Of a stretch of 64,000 bases of DNA, positions 10,895 through 22,285 are shown in pieces. Source of the DNA: Stachybotrys elegans (lineage: Eukaryota; Ascomycota; Sordariomycetes; Hypocreales; Stachybotryaceae); assembly GCA_020746835.1 (NCBI GenBank), contig JAGPNK010000003.1:1240001-1304000 (forward strand). Direction: 5' to 3'. A program made the translations under genes and the position numbers. How positions within the stretch are numbered: the first letter of the stretch is position 1; the number at the start of each line of letters is the position of its first letter. The notes beneath the pieces are model-generated. The model did no database searches. It had not been told where the DNA came from and worked only from the letters and a program-made list of their open reading frames with translations.

Positions 10895-12623
10895 CTAACT
10901 ACTAGGTAGCTTGTATGTAAGGCTCTTGGACATATCGAATCGTCCAAAAGGTGTGGTGTGTATGTACAAAGAAGGAAGCCGGCATAGCAAGGCGGCTGTG
11001 CTGCGAGCATAACTCGAAGTCCCAAGATCAAACTTGCTTCGGTGATGAAATCCGGCGCCCGTGACCAAGGCAACCCACTTGGGGTGATTTGGATCTGTGG
11101 CTGGACCAAGATCTCTGTAGCAGGCGTATGTGATGCTGAGGAACTCTTTCTCAAGTTTCAGCTCGTACTCAGCGTCCGAATGACACACTGTACAGGCCCG
11201 GATATTAACGCAAGTACCCAAACTGCTCTTCCAGTGCTTGCTTTCATTCCCAGGGTCCTCTACCAGACATACCTCCGCCTCCGCCTCTGCCTCTGCCTCT
11301 CCCTCCGTTCCCTCCTCCTTTTCTTTTGCCTCTCTTGTTGAAATATGCTTGTAATTTAAGACAGTGATGAGGGCAACTACTAAATGTTGTCCCCTCCAAT
11401 GGGGACTCCTTTCGAACATGCAACTTCACTTCTTGCCTCTGAAAGAAGATGCCGTCCCTAAAATATACCTCGCTGAACCAGGTGCCACGCAACCCTCCAG
11501 AATCATCGCGCGTCAAGAACCCAAGAGCCGATAAATCTTGGATGCCTGCCATCCGTATTCTTGGATTTATCTGTTCCCGTACGTGGCGTAGTTGGTGCAG
11601 GGATAGATTTCCAAGAGGGAAGTCGGGACATATTGCAGGCGTATGACTTTTCTTCAGATCAAGTGGTGATGCACCCGGAAAAGCCAAGGGTAGATCATAG
11701 GGATCCTCGTCTGTACTGTCCGAGGTAGACTCCTTCAAGTCGTGGGCTTCTATACAGTCGGGCGCATTATCAGGAATTTCTGTTCCATGAAGCTTCTTGG
11801 ATAAATCATCAGGCTCATCGGATAGATCAGATGAGTTTGATTCATCAAGCCTGTAGGCGCTATCGAGAAATGGATTTTCGATTTCTTGGGATGCAGGGCT
11901 GAGGCTGGGTGACTCAGGATATTTCTCTAAAGCCGGAATTATATCGTCAGAATGGGAGTTGGGTTCCCCGGCCTGGTGATCCGAGAGCAATGGTAGTTTT
12001 TCGAGATCTGGAATCCTTTCGTAGTTTTGTGGGTTCGACAAGAGACGAAAGACCCGGCGGCAGAGAGATTTGATAGGGCGAAGGCGGAGCGCAGATTTCG
12101 GCTTTGAATCGTAGGCCACATGGCGCTCGACGGACCCCGTTTTCTCTCGGACTGTTCTAAAGCCTTTGCTTCCACATAATCCCTGGTCATTCACAGACCT
12201 TTGATCGCCTAGCGTCACTCTTTGAGGTCTGATAATGGATGGTAATAGACTGGAAGATCGGGTATAAGGAGAAGAAGGAGAAGAAGAAGAATGAGGAGGA
12301 GGAGAAACAGGAGGGAGGGGAGGAGGGAGGGGAGGTAGCGGCAGCGGTGGCGGAACATCAAGCTTGAACTCCATTTGCGTCTCGCATACACAAGGTGTAT
12401 AGTTATTCCACTGCTGATAGTTGTTGATGCCATTTTTCGCCTTAACAGCACTGTCGATAGGGCAGATTGTTTGATCGTCGCACTTTTCCCTAAATCTCCA
12501 CAAGAACGATGTGCCAAACTTAGTGTCTCTATCAGTCAATTCGGGTGGCGGTATGGTGATCCAGACGAATTTTTGATCGTAGGGTTTGCCCGAGGAAGGG
12601 CGGCAGAAACACTCGTTCATCAT
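10895..12623 (-). CDS. Hypothetical proline-rich protein, two-part frame
   Basis: Unrecognised protein. The first frame starts at ATG 12623 (second Met at 12620). It encodes an N-terminal region with several Cys, a proline run at about residues 90-115, a serine-rich stretch, then an acidic middle and a conserved-looking segment (LSALGFLTRDDSGGLRGTWF) to about 11440. Its last part turns into a low-complexity Gly/Arg tail that looks artificial. A second overlapping frame (to stop 10895) carries a plausible C-terminus with a Cys pair and an ITYACYRDLGPATDPNHPKW-like block, resembling the C-terminal part of some fungal F-box-type proteins. I infer that both belong to one gene joined by an intron or a one-base frame change somewhere in 11290-11440, but I could not fix the junction. 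If they are separate, the first frame ends at 11244. Confidence 0.5.
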
Positions 12624-13574
12624 GTTGCCTGGTGGCTTGCTTTGGGGAAGATATAGTGGTGCAAAGGAAGGAAGTAGGTCAATCGGGAGCCGGGAAATGG
12701 TACAACGAAGAGGAAGTAAGTGTGTACTGCTAGAAGTTTTTCTGGGAGACGTCTCATTTATATATTGTGTAAATAGATATTAACTTTGTTGAGAAACTCA
12801 CGCATTGTACAAAGCTTCATGTTAAAGTTCCCAAGTGCATTGCGAAATCTTAATGCATTCGACGACGGTGAGGCGAGGATAGACGTGGATATGGGTTTTC
12901 CGATGGCCATCCCCAGTTCTCGCAACCAGGGTGTGATATTCACAGGCACGGGATTGTCTAATCCATGTCCTGACTGCAAGGGCCGAACCCGCTGCTCGAC
13001 CCAGCCCTTGCGTGGGAATTGCAATTCGTTAATGTATATGTAGGTATGCTGACGACGATGACTTCAGTTGTCGTCTCACAGCCACCACAGGGCTGTCAGC
13101 GCCGGACCCGCTGCAGGGAAGCCGTCATCATAGGCCCGAGAGCGGTGCGTATTGCCTGATCAGGCTACTTCACGCCCCATCAAGAGCCCTGGAGGATCCA
13201 ATTGTGTTCTGAATTTAGCGCCTGAGGGCGGTGATGCTCCAAAGGCTCCGGGGCTCATCGACAGGCCTCCCACTCAGATTCCAGCTTGTCGCCAAAGCTT
13301 CGGACCCAATCACTGTCCAACGAGATATATAACGGCCCCGTCCTTGACACTCCCGAGCCTTCCGACCGCCTCCATCATCACTACTTTTCTTCAACTTTTG
13401 TGTCTTAGAAGTAATTCATTACAGACCTCTACCTGCATACCTGTCGCACCGAGTACTGCCAAGGCCAAGACAGCGCCACAAGCAGCGCCACGGGTTCGAA
13501 AAAACAACACTCCCCAGCCACCGTCGCATCCTCCAACTTCGCTCTCTCACCACCACCAAACTCCAATCATCAAT
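12624..13574. other. Intergenic, divergent promoter space
   Basis: About 950 bp between the hypothetical protein and the myristoylated-type protein, which point away from each other. An open frame reads upstream of the ATG at 13575 from 13152, but its residues are Pro/Thr/Ser-rich and look like an untranslated leader. A TATATAA box at 13326 supports this. Confidence 0.5.
13326..13332 (+). promoter_or_regulatory. TATA box upstream of the 13575 gene
   Basis: TATATAA about 240 bp before the ATG. It implies a leader of about 200 nt and argues against the longer open frame from 13152 being translated from its start. Confidence 0.4.
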
Positions 13575-14261
13575 ATGGGCTCCTCGGCATCCAAGACGGA
13601 GATCGCTCCCCTGCCACACGGCGTCAACCTGCCTATAGCTTTCAATCTGTACTATCAAAAGTCATGGGGCCTCAAGTTCCGCCTGGGCGAGCACGAGTCC
13701 AACACGCTGTACTCGGCGGCCCTCTCGGGCGGCTGGCAAGGCGACCTCGTCCTGTACAACGGCCCCAACACCGATGAGACGGCCGCCCTCGCCACCGTCC
13801 GGTCCACGGGCACCCTAGGCGGCGACAATCTCATCACGCTGCCCCCGCCCGTCGCCGGCGCCCGCCCCGTGCAGGAGGAGATGCGCCGCAGCGGTGTGCT
13901 GCACGAGGTGCACACGTTTGCCATGCCCGTCGGCAGCGCCGCTATGCCGCAGAAGTTTGAGTGGCACCGCGCCAGCAAGGAGGAGCTCGCGCCGCTGGGC
14001 GTGAGCTCCCACGGCTGGAAGCTCGTCTACAACGGCGAGACGGTCGCTCTCTGGGCCGACGCCAAGATGCTGTCCTCGATGACCAAGGCTGCCCGCTTCA
14101 TGTTTGTCAACTCGGGCGCCACGGGCCAGCTGGGCATCATGTGGGCGCTAATGGCCGTCGTCACGTTTGTGCGCCTCTACCAGAAGCAGGTGGCGAACAA
14201 TACCATCGTCGCCTCAACGAGTGCTGCCAGTGCCGGCGCGGCCGCTGCCGTGTCCGGCTGA
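13575..14261 (+). CDS. Tubby/LURP1-like small protein with N-myristoylation motif and C-terminal membrane segment
   Basis: A single-exon protein of 228 residues. The start ATG was chosen because it begins MGSSASKT, a good N-myristoylation signal (Gly2, Ser6, basic residue next), in a favourable ATG context. The middle, with FRLGEHESNTLYSAAL, the GDLVLYNGP block, EKFEW-like QKFEWHRAS and GWKLVYNGETVALW, resembles small fungal proteins with a tubby/LURP1-like beta-barrel-and-helix fold, a weak identification from pattern alone. A hydrophobic segment at about residues 192-210 (QLGIMWALMAVVTFV) is followed by basic residues and an Ala/Ser-rich end. The protein could therefore be membrane-attached at both ends. 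Function is unknown and no neighbour suggests one. Confidence 0.8.
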   Translation: MGSSASKTEIAPLPHGVNLPIAFNLYYQKSWGLKFRLGEHESNTLYSAALSGGWQGDLVLYNGPNTDETAALATVRSTGTLGGDNLITLPPPVAGARPVQEEMRRSGVLHEVHTFAMPVGSAAMPQKFEWHRASKEELAPLGVSSHGWKLVYNGETVALWADAKMLSSMTKAARFMFVNSGATGQLGIMWALMAVVTFVRLYQKQVANNTIVASTSAASAGAAAAVSG

Positions 14262-14566
14262 TGCATTCATCCTCTGGCCACGAGATGCTTTCGAGCTGAT
14301 GTTTCTCGGCGCTCATAGATAGGGAATACATCACTAATAACGAATTACGACCAAGATTGGCGAGAGGGGAGAGGAGAGGGCCATTTCCTAGACAACTACC
14401 TTCATCCAATTGTTCATCATCTTATCACTTCAAATGTTTCGCACTTATGTATCATTAGATCGACGAAAACTACATGTTCTCAGAAAAAAATATGTCATTA
14501 TCATGCCAAGCCGATACCATGCTACTGTCATGCCAATTGAAGCTCCTTCCGCATAAAAGCGCAGCT
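14262..14566. other. Intergenic, convergent 3' ends
   Basis: About 305 bp between the stops of two convergent genes. I see only AT-leaning 3' UTR sequence. Confidence 0.4.
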
Positions 14567-15328
14567 TCATTGAGAGGCAGCAGCGTCAACAATATCTGCC
14601 ATGCTGACCATATCTCTGAAATGCCATGTGTACGATACCCTGCCCTCGAAGTCTTTGGGATCGCCTCCCATGACACTCTCCACCTCGTCCCCGCGCTCAA
14701 TCCAGGCACTCACGAGGTCGACCTGGTGCGCGGGCACATGGTCGTGGTGCAGGCTCTGCGCCGTGTGCAGAATGTCCTTCTTTTCAACACCGAGATCCTT
14801 CTCCACATGCTCGATGAGGTAGTGGAAGTTGTTGAGGCTCGGCTTGTAGGAGCCAATGTCCTGCGCCGTGTAGATGGCGTCAAACTCGACACCCGTCAAT
14901 TGGCGGCTGAGCGTTCCAGAGAAGGAGTTAATGTCAACATTGGATAGAATGACAAGCTTGTAGTGCTTCTTGAGGCGCTTGAGGGCCTCGACAGTGTCGG
15001 GAAAGGCAGGCCAGTCGCCGACACTGGCACCGAAGGCGGTCTTGGCTTCCTCAGAGGCCTGGAGACCCAGCTCCTCGGCCAGGCCGCCGTAGGCCGCGGC
15101 AAGGACGGAGCTATACAGGTCCTTTGGACGGGCCGTCTGGACGATGCCCTCGTGCTTGACAAAGGCCCTGAGGGTGGCGAGGCGGTCCTCGCGCAGGGGG
15201 TGGGATGTGGGAAGCTGCTGGATGAGGGGCTGCAGGGCGTGGTAGATGCCGCTCTCCCAGTCGACGAGCGTGCCGTAGCAGTCAAAGGTGAGGCACCTGA
15301 AGGAGTTGATGGGGCGGTCTGTGAGCAT
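14567..15328 (-). CDS. Haloacid dehalogenase-like hydrolase (HAD type II)
   Basis: A single-exon, 253-residue soluble protein of the (S)-2-haloacid dehalogenase subgroup of the HAD superfamily. Motif I is TFDCYGTLVDW with the nucleophile Asp near residue 16. Motif II is LVILSNVD with the Ser/Asn near 128. The motif III lysine is in GSYKPSLNNF near 159, and the last block is HTAQSLHHDHVPA. A helical cap lies between motifs I and II. The length is typical. Such enzymes hydrolyse C-halogen or phosphate-ester bonds through an aspartyl intermediate. The true substrate cannot be read from sequence. A TATA box sits about 80 bp upstream. Confidence 0.9.
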   Translation of the reverse strand: MLTDRPINSFRCLTFDCYGTLVDWESGIYHALQPLIQQLPTSHPLREDRLATLRAFVKHEGIVQTARPKDLYSSVLAAAYGGLAEELGLQASEEAKTAFGASVGDWPAFPDTVEALKRLKKHYKLVILSNVDINSFSGTLSRQLTGVEFDAIYTAQDIGSYKPSLNNFHYLIEHVEKDLGVEKKDILHTAQSLHHDHVPAHQVDLVSAWIERGDEVESVMGGDPKDFEGRVSYTWHFRDMVSMADIVDAAASQ

Positions 15329-15711
15329 TGTGTAGGTTGAGGGAGATGGACGATATGTATGTGCTTTGGGAAGAATTGTGAGGAGCCAAGTCGGGATGGA
15401 TGCCCATCTTTATACCCCACGAGCTCTCCCAGCGCCCTATTGTCGACATGTCCAAGACCGGGTAGATGCCGGGCGCGCAATGGACAAATAATCCTTATGT
15501 CCGGGAGGATTCATTGCTAGCATTATGTCTGATCTACTCGGTACTCACATAATTAATTGACCTTATGATCACAGTACAAATAGCTGGACGATGCATTCCC
15601 CTCAATCGACGATGGCTTCTGCATGTGGGGTTGGAAGCTTCAGCAATACACGCCACTTCCAATACACTCTATCTAAAAAGTTACTATGGTCTATGTCTAA
15701 CAATGCCGAAA
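15329..15711. other. Intergenic, HAD promoter and thioesterase 3' region
   Basis: About 380 bp between two minus-strand genes. Apart from the TATA box at 15408 nothing specific is seen. Confidence 0.4.
15408..15414 (-). promoter_or_regulatory. TATA box of the HAD hydrolase gene
   Basis: TATAAAG on the minus strand, about 80 bp upstream of the ATG at 15328. Confidence 0.45.
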
Positions 15712-16794
15712 CTAGAAAAACTCCATGGCCGCAACCCTATGCGGTTCCCGTATGCTTTCCAGTATCTCCAGCCCTTCCATGAGGAAGCTCGTGACAAGAT
15801 CCGTCTAGTAAGTAATGTCAGCGCGTGCCCAGTCAATAGACGGTGGGGCAGATAGGAGAGGAGATGCAATACCCTGGCAAAGTTCATCTTCTCAAACACA
15901 TTGTAGTGGTTGGCCTCAATGTCAATCACGCCCTTGATGAAGTCGGGATACGCTGCTTCCCACCCCAGCAGCACCTCGTCTCGGAAAAAATCGACGACGG
16001 CCGGCTTGTCCGAGTCGGCAACGGCCTTGGGCGATCGCTCTGTACACCTGATGAGCACGGCCGGCGGAGGAGCCTTGGGCGACTCCGTCGTCTGCGGGAA
16101 GGCGTATTTCTTCGTCGGCCGGAGTCCCCAGCCGCCCTGGAGCGGCTTGTAGAGCACAGTGCCGGGCTCGATAGTCATGAACTTGCCGCCGAGGGCGATG
16201 CGGACAGGCTTGTCCTCGCAGGCGGGGGCGTCCCAGGAGGGAACCTCCCAGTCCTCGAGCATCTTGTCGCAGTTGTCGAAGGACTTGCGCACGAGGTCGG
16301 GGATGTCGGACAGCTGCGGGCCGACGGTGAGCGATCGGACGTCTTTGCGCGGGATCTGGCGAGGCGAGTCGATGATGAGGATACCGACGACCTTGATGTC
16401 GTGCGAGGGATCGTCGGCGAGGAACCGGGAGATTGTGAGGGAGAGGAAACCGCCGAGAGACCAGCCTAAAGACCCAGCAAACTCCGAGTCAGCCCTGCTG
16501 TTATTGTCGCGCCTCGAACCTACCTCCCAAGTAGACTTCGCCGGTGATGCCGGCCTCCCTCATCAGCTTGATGTAGTGACGGGCCATCTCGTCGACACCG
16601 CCTTCCCAGACGCCGGCGTCCCAGAACTTGGGGTTGTGGATGGCCCAGACGTCGCGCTGCAGCGAGCCGAGCAGGAAATAGCTGAAGGTGGTGCCGCCGC
16701 CGTCGTGCAGCAGGACCAGCGGCGGCACGGAGCCGGGCTTCTTGCCGGGCGGCAGCGACTGGAGCTGCGTCGGGTTGGGGCCGTCCTCGTACAT
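15712..16794 (-). CDS. Thioesterase-like alpha/beta hydrolase
   Basis: Three exons (16794-16524, 16465-15873, 15804-15712) with matching phases give 318 residues. The nucleophile elbow G-W-S-L-G-G is created by splicing at the first intron, with Ser near residue 93. An oxyanion-side [13 protein letters not shown] block precedes it, and a likely catalytic His is in [10 protein letters not shown]. This matches stand-alone relatives of polyketide/NRPS thioesterase domains, which release or edit thioester-bound acyl chains. The ATG at 16794 was chosen because the upstream in-frame codons (to 16836) start with GTG, not ATG. No PKS or NRPS lies next to it; the NRPS at the left edge is 14 kb away. 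It could equally act on a general acyl substrate. Confidence 0.8.
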
Positions 16795-17529
16795 TGCTTT
16801 TGATGGTGATGGTGATGGTGTTGAGGCTCGAGTCACTCAAGGTGCTGTGGCCGATGGCGGGGTTCCTTTGACCCCGCCATCCTGAAGGACCAGGGGCTCG
16901 GGCTTACAGAGAATAACCCATGGCTCCAACATGTCAGAGGGACTCGCCAACCCAATACACGAATAATGGGAACCCTAACTAGCAGCGTCCAGCGCCGGTG
17001 CGGCAAAGATGTTGAGGTGCCGAGTAGGTCGAATACGGGGTAGAGCTCGAGGCATGTCGATGATCTCTCACGTTGGGGCCATGGCAAGACTTGGCAACAC
17101 ACGATATACGAGCGGCTTCTACGTCTGTATGCTGAAAACCACTACCATGAATGATGCCGCATCGTGAGTTCCTCAATTAATGTTTGTGATTTAGTAGGTG
17201 CGTGCAGTGTGGGAAAAAGAACAATAGTATCTATATGCGAACAAAAGTAGCCTTGCTACCCGCAAGACCAAAGAACAGTGTCAAACAATGAAGGGATCGT
17301 CAGACGGTAGCATACAATTGACATCTCGCGTTGGCCGGAGCCAGAGCAATTAATGTTTATATTCGCGAAATAATGTCTTATCCGAATATAAACCCGTGCC
17401 AATCGCCCTGAGCGACGGGCAGCATTCCTCTGGCATGCCTACATCAACAGCCCACTGGGCATCTTTGCTCTGTCAACAGTCGATCTAACGCGTCATATCA
17501 CTCAGTGCAAATAAGATACGATCGACACA
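16795..17529. other. Intergenic, divergent promoter space
   Basis: 735 bp between the thioesterase-like gene and the sugar transporter, which face outward. No convincing coding or repeat feature. Confidence 0.45.
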
Positions 17530-19297
17530 ATGGGCTGGCGCGGCAAGAAACTGCAGGCGGGCATCACGCTGTGTTGTCTCTCGGCCTTCATCCTCTTCGG
17601 GTATGAGCAGGGCGTCTTCGGCCCCATTATCGAGAACGAAGACTGGTTGGACCAGTTCAATCACCCGTCGGATACACATACAGGCATCATTGTATCCTCC
17701 TACAATCTCGGCTGCTTGCTGGGATGTATATGTGCGAAGCCTTCCTTTGGTGGCCAGTAGCAGGGCTCGCTGATACAATGCCATAGTGAACTTCGTCATT
17801 GGGGAATGGCTCGGCCGACGGAAGGTCATATGGCTCGCCATGAGCTTCGTCCTCGTGGGAACTACACTGCAGATCTCATCCTACAATGTGGCACACCTCG
17901 TCGTCGGCCGAATCATTACCGGCCTTGGCACGGGCCTCAAGACGTCGACCGTTCCGGCGTCAGTCACGCACTCCGGCACTCCCTCCTCCCCTCCAGCTAA
18001 CATCGGACCCAGCTATCAATCCGAGCTATGCGCCCCAAACCTCCGAGGTCGCCTCATCAGTGCAGAAACCCTGTTTGTTGGCGTAAGTCCACCCGATGAT
18101 CAAGGTGCTGTCTCAGTAATCCGTGCTGATCCATTCCAAGGTCGGAATTGTTGTCGCATATTGGTTCGATTACGGCATGAGCTTCGTAGGAGGGTCTATT
18201 GCTTGGCGTCTGCCCGTATCAATGCAGGCAGTGTTTGCGGTCGGTGTCATCGGCCTCGTCTTCGGACTCCCTGAATCCCCGAGGTGGCTCTACAACCACG
18301 GGCGCGAGCAGGAAGCAATCCAAGTTCTCTGCGACATCTATGACATGCACCCCGAAGATCCAGTAATCGTTGCAGAAGCGGCCGCCATTCGCCAGGCGGT
18401 CGCCATGGAGCTGGAGATTGACAAGTCATTCTGGGCCGCCTTCCGCAACGATGAGATGAGGACGGGCTACCGCGTATTCCTTGCGTGGCTCGCACAGTTC
18501 ATGAACCAAATGTGCGGTATCAATCTCGTTGTCTACTACATCCCTACCGTTCTGAGAACAAACGTAGGCATGGAACGCGAGCTGAGCAAGATCCTAGGCG
18601 GGTTCATCCAGATGATGTTCATGTTTGGCAGTCTTCTCCCTACCTTCACTCTTGACACCCTTGGCCGGAGGAAAACTATGGTCTGGGGCTGCGCTGGGCT
18701 CGGTTTCTCTATGCTAATGGTCGCTGCGTTGCTATCCCAAGCCGACGGTGGTGAAACAACGCGCGGGACCAACTTTGCTTCCGCATCAGTCGCATTCTTC
18801 TTTCTTTACATGCTCATATTCGGAGCTAGGTGAGTATTGACTTAACCCTGCCAGATAAAAACTAATACTGGCGTCCTCAGCGTAAACAGCGTTCCTTGGG
18901 TCTACGTCCCTGAGCTCCTGCCTCTCAATGCACGTACGCAAGGGACGGCCATCGGTGTCAGCAGCAACTGGTTATGGAACTTTACAGTCGCCATGATCAC
19001 GCCCATCATCATCAACAGGCTTGAGTGGAAGGCTTACCTCATATTTACGGCCACCAACATCATGTTCATCCCTATGGTGTACTTCCTCTATCGTAAGTGG
19101 CGTATTGCAACTAGCAGCGTAACCTCAGCTGATGAGTTTCAGCCGAGACAAGCAACCTCAGCCTCGAAGAGATCGATCTGATTTTCAAGCCCGGAGTGAA
19201 TCCTGTCAAAGCAAGCCGGGAATTAATTAGGGGAAAGCAGGCAGGCCTTGAACTACATATAATAGAAGTTGCAGTTGCTAGCAGCGGCTCTAAGTAG
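17530..19297 (+). CDS. MFS sugar transporter
   Basis: Six exons (17530-17725, 17787-17958, 18013-18082, 18141-18829, 18881-19092, 19143-19297) give a 497-residue, 12-helix transporter of the sugar porter family. Family marks are GYEQGVFG in helix 1, GEWLGRRK, AYQSELC, LPESPRWLY after helix 6, the QFMNQMCGINLVVYYIPT block in helix 7, and LGRRKTM. The second intron (17959-18012) removes a stretch that would otherwise read through in frame. Splicing restores the family motif TVPAYQSE, and a CTAAC branch site is present. It should import a hexose, pentose or similar compound by proton symport at the plasma membrane. The substrate is not readable. The last exon reads through into unusual sequence (19200-19297) that may be non-homologous. 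Confidence 0.9.
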
Positions 19298-22285
19298 CTA
19301 GAATAGAGAAGGCTAGAAGAAGAAGAAAACCTAGCCATAGCTACTTACTATATATTAGAGAATATCTTGGGGATGCATTAGGATATTATATTAGCTACCT
19401 CTAAAAGAGCAGATAGACATCCAAATAACATGGCAAAGACCTTAGTCTAGTCCATCAAATAGCTTATTCCAGTACAAAAAACCCTTGACCCCCGGTTCAA
19501 GACAGAAGAACTAAGAGTCGCGACCATCACTCCTTTGTGTGCAACCATCACCACAAAAATGGACAAACGCAAACGACGCTTCAGTGAAGCCACCCTGCTG
19601 AAGTTGCCAAGCAGCTGTGGCAGCCCCAGCTGCTGCCAACACCTATACCACCGTGGTACTCATCCGCAGAGTGAGTCCTTCCAAGAGGTCCGATGACAGG
19701 GTTGCTGGTGGCCCAGCTATACACGGAGCCGCAACATTTACGCGGGCAATATCGACGAATAATAATAGAGCTGGCGGCTCAGGAACAAGTGCCGGCGACG
19801 ATTTAATATACCACCTTAGTTCATAACTGACCTATATTCCCCAAAACTAGTCATATAAAGATAAGCATCCTTCCGGGCAATATATTTCTATTTTTGTCAC
19901 AGCCAACCACCACTGGCAGGCAGGCCTCATACTCCCCCATATACGCAGTACTATGTAGTCGGTTGTCAATCCCAGGACTAATGTTTGTCCATGAGGTGAT
20001 TGTGAAACAAGTCAAAAACTCGGCGTGAGTCCGAATTCCCTGCCCTGCTGGCCCGAGCCTGCTTCAACTCCTCGGAGTTGAATAGTTCAAGGCTACCCTG
20101 TCCAACCATGCCCACAGGCTGCACCCTGCCTGTTAGGAGCAATAGTTATCGACAAGAAGGACAGGCACAGTCCCAATACAGCAGCTGGCCGCAGCGCTGC
20201 CTCCACCACACGGGATAATCCTTGGACGCGGCACCTTGGCCTCCCAAATCCTTTTGGCCCCTGGGCTCCACGGCGTACAATCACGCCATGCTCTTTCCAA
20301 GAGGGTAGCGAGAGAGGCGCAAATGTGGGCATAAAAAGACACAAAACAATGGACTGCTGTTATCAAGCAGCCAAGACCTCGATGCTCGGAGCTAAACGAA
20401 TCGCAGCGCACAGTGTCGCATTCGTTCAACACGCCCTGAAAGAAAAAAAAATCCCCAACGTAGCATTGCATAAACACCCCTCCTGCGGCACAGTACATGA
20501 GCCACACCCACGCTCTGGGATACCGAATCCGAAAGGGATGAAAAGGGGGGAGGGAGTGACATGCGGACGTAAAACAGTGTTACGCAGCCAGTGAATGTGC
20601 ACCTATCCCCAGATCATCACCAGCCGAGCCATTTCCAGGCACCTGCATCTCTCCGCAACAATCCAGCACATCCATGCACTCTGCCACACCAAAGTCTTTC
20701 TTTCCTTGTCACCTCGCGAATGTACGTTGGCAAAGATATGTCGCCGACCTGGCTGCAAAGGGCAGCGCCCGTCCTCGACGCTGATTGATAACTTTGCCAA
20801 GATGTGCGCCGCGGTGCCCTCTTTCTGCAGGAGCAGGGTTCGAAGATTTGGTTCTGCGCGATAGCCCAGGTGAAAAGTGCAAAAGCAGGGGCCGTGGCTT
20901 CGGGGGGTGGCGTTGCGACGGCAAACAATGTCAAAGAGATCAACTTGCTATCCGGCCGGAAACAACGGACGATCCCGCACCCCATGCACGTGGCCAAGAA
21001 AGAGTGCAAACCGTCGGTGGTTACGGAGTAGAGCAGGGGATGAAGATTGAACAGGTTTGCCTATCTGTCACCCGTTCGTCCTGCAAGGCAGGGGTCGACG
21101 AGACATCTTCCCCATAGCTGGTATGTGTGGATTAAATGCATGCCAACCAAAGTACCACATGATCTCCTTGGTTCCTGGCGAGCATGCCTCAGCGATGCTG
21201 GGCGCGCGACCGAACCCCTGTCCTTCCCATTAACCGGGGGTCTCCGGGTTACGAGCACGGCTACGGGCGCTGTGTCGACAGTTAGCAGTGGACGGTCGCG
21301 ATCCGACCATGCGCGCGCAGCTTGCCTCGGGATTGGGTGAACTGGTTGGTCCACTGCAACCTCACCCAGAGTTTGGTATCCAACTGTTGTCCGGATCAGG
21401 TGTCCATGTCGGTTGCCCGCATCCGACATGTTTAGCGAACACGGGCAAGGAAACGCAACGAAGCACGTGGACGGTGTAGGTGTAGCTTCAAAGCCTCGCT
21501 TGATCTCATTGGAAAATGGAAAACATGGTATGGTATCCGTATCCTTACCCGCAAACTCCAATCCAAGTAGTGTGTCATGTCCAAGCAGTCCGTTACACCA
21601 TCCAGCCCTTTCGAACCGCCAGTCCGTGGTATCTTTATACAACATTGTGCGTCATCGGGTAACTCCGCCCGCCCCAAAACCCGGGGTCGCCGGCGGATCT
21701 TATCTTCTAGGCTGTCACACTTCTGCTCCCTTGCAGCTGGAGCCGCTTTCAATCCGCATAATCTGTAAGGGTTCTGCTGCTGGCGGGAGTGAATTCTTGC
21801 TCTCGGCCTTCGCGATTCTTCGTGCCTTGTTCTGGAGGTGATGCGAGATACGACTCGCGTTACGTGCCGCTGGGTATATATGCAGCTCGCACATATCGAC
21901 AGGGGCTGTCGTTGCCTCTGCTGGAGGAGAGATGCAGTCTTCTGTCATGAATTTTCCACATTAGCGGGCTGCCACTTCGGTCATTCATTGTTCGGTTGGA
22001 GCCACTCACCACATGCTCCTCCGGGGCAGGCCTGTGCGTTCAGGAACCCTGATAGGAATCCCCAGCAGCCGGGGAGGCAAGGGGAAGCAAAGTTGACTTG
22101 CAGATTCAGATCATAGACAGGCTCCGATCAGTCTCAGTAGCTGGTCATTTGGGATGCGGCCAGAGAAATTCAGCAGCAGGATAGTCGCCAGGGCCGTATT
22201 GGAGCGATCGCGTTGCCAAGAAGCTCGTTGATCCGTGGCGAGCGCCATGCATAATGCCCAAGAATTCGGCACCTAATTGGTAGAA
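19298..22285. other. 3-kb non-coding stretch, partly AT-rich
   Basis: No open frame here looks real: the longest (21061-21645, minus) has no recognisable pattern. The first part (about 19200-19450 and 19830-19900) is noticeably AT-rich, with many TA steps and short CTAG/TAGCTA motifs, as in decayed, RIP-affected repeats of ascomycetes. I could not identify a parent element. The rest has average composition and probably includes the bZIP 3' region. Confidence 0.4.

Noticed and set aside
13152..13574. Extension of the myristoylated-type protein to 369 residues
   Set aside because: Low-complexity Pro/Thr leader spanning a TATA box; the real start carries the MGSSASK motif.
16795..16836. Fourteen extra codons before the thioesterase ATG
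   Set aside because: The frame begins with GTG and encodes a CACCAT-type repeat; the first ATG is at 16794.
21061..21645. 194-codon minus-strand frame
   Set aside because: No domain, no coding-like composition, overlapped by equally long frames on the other strand.
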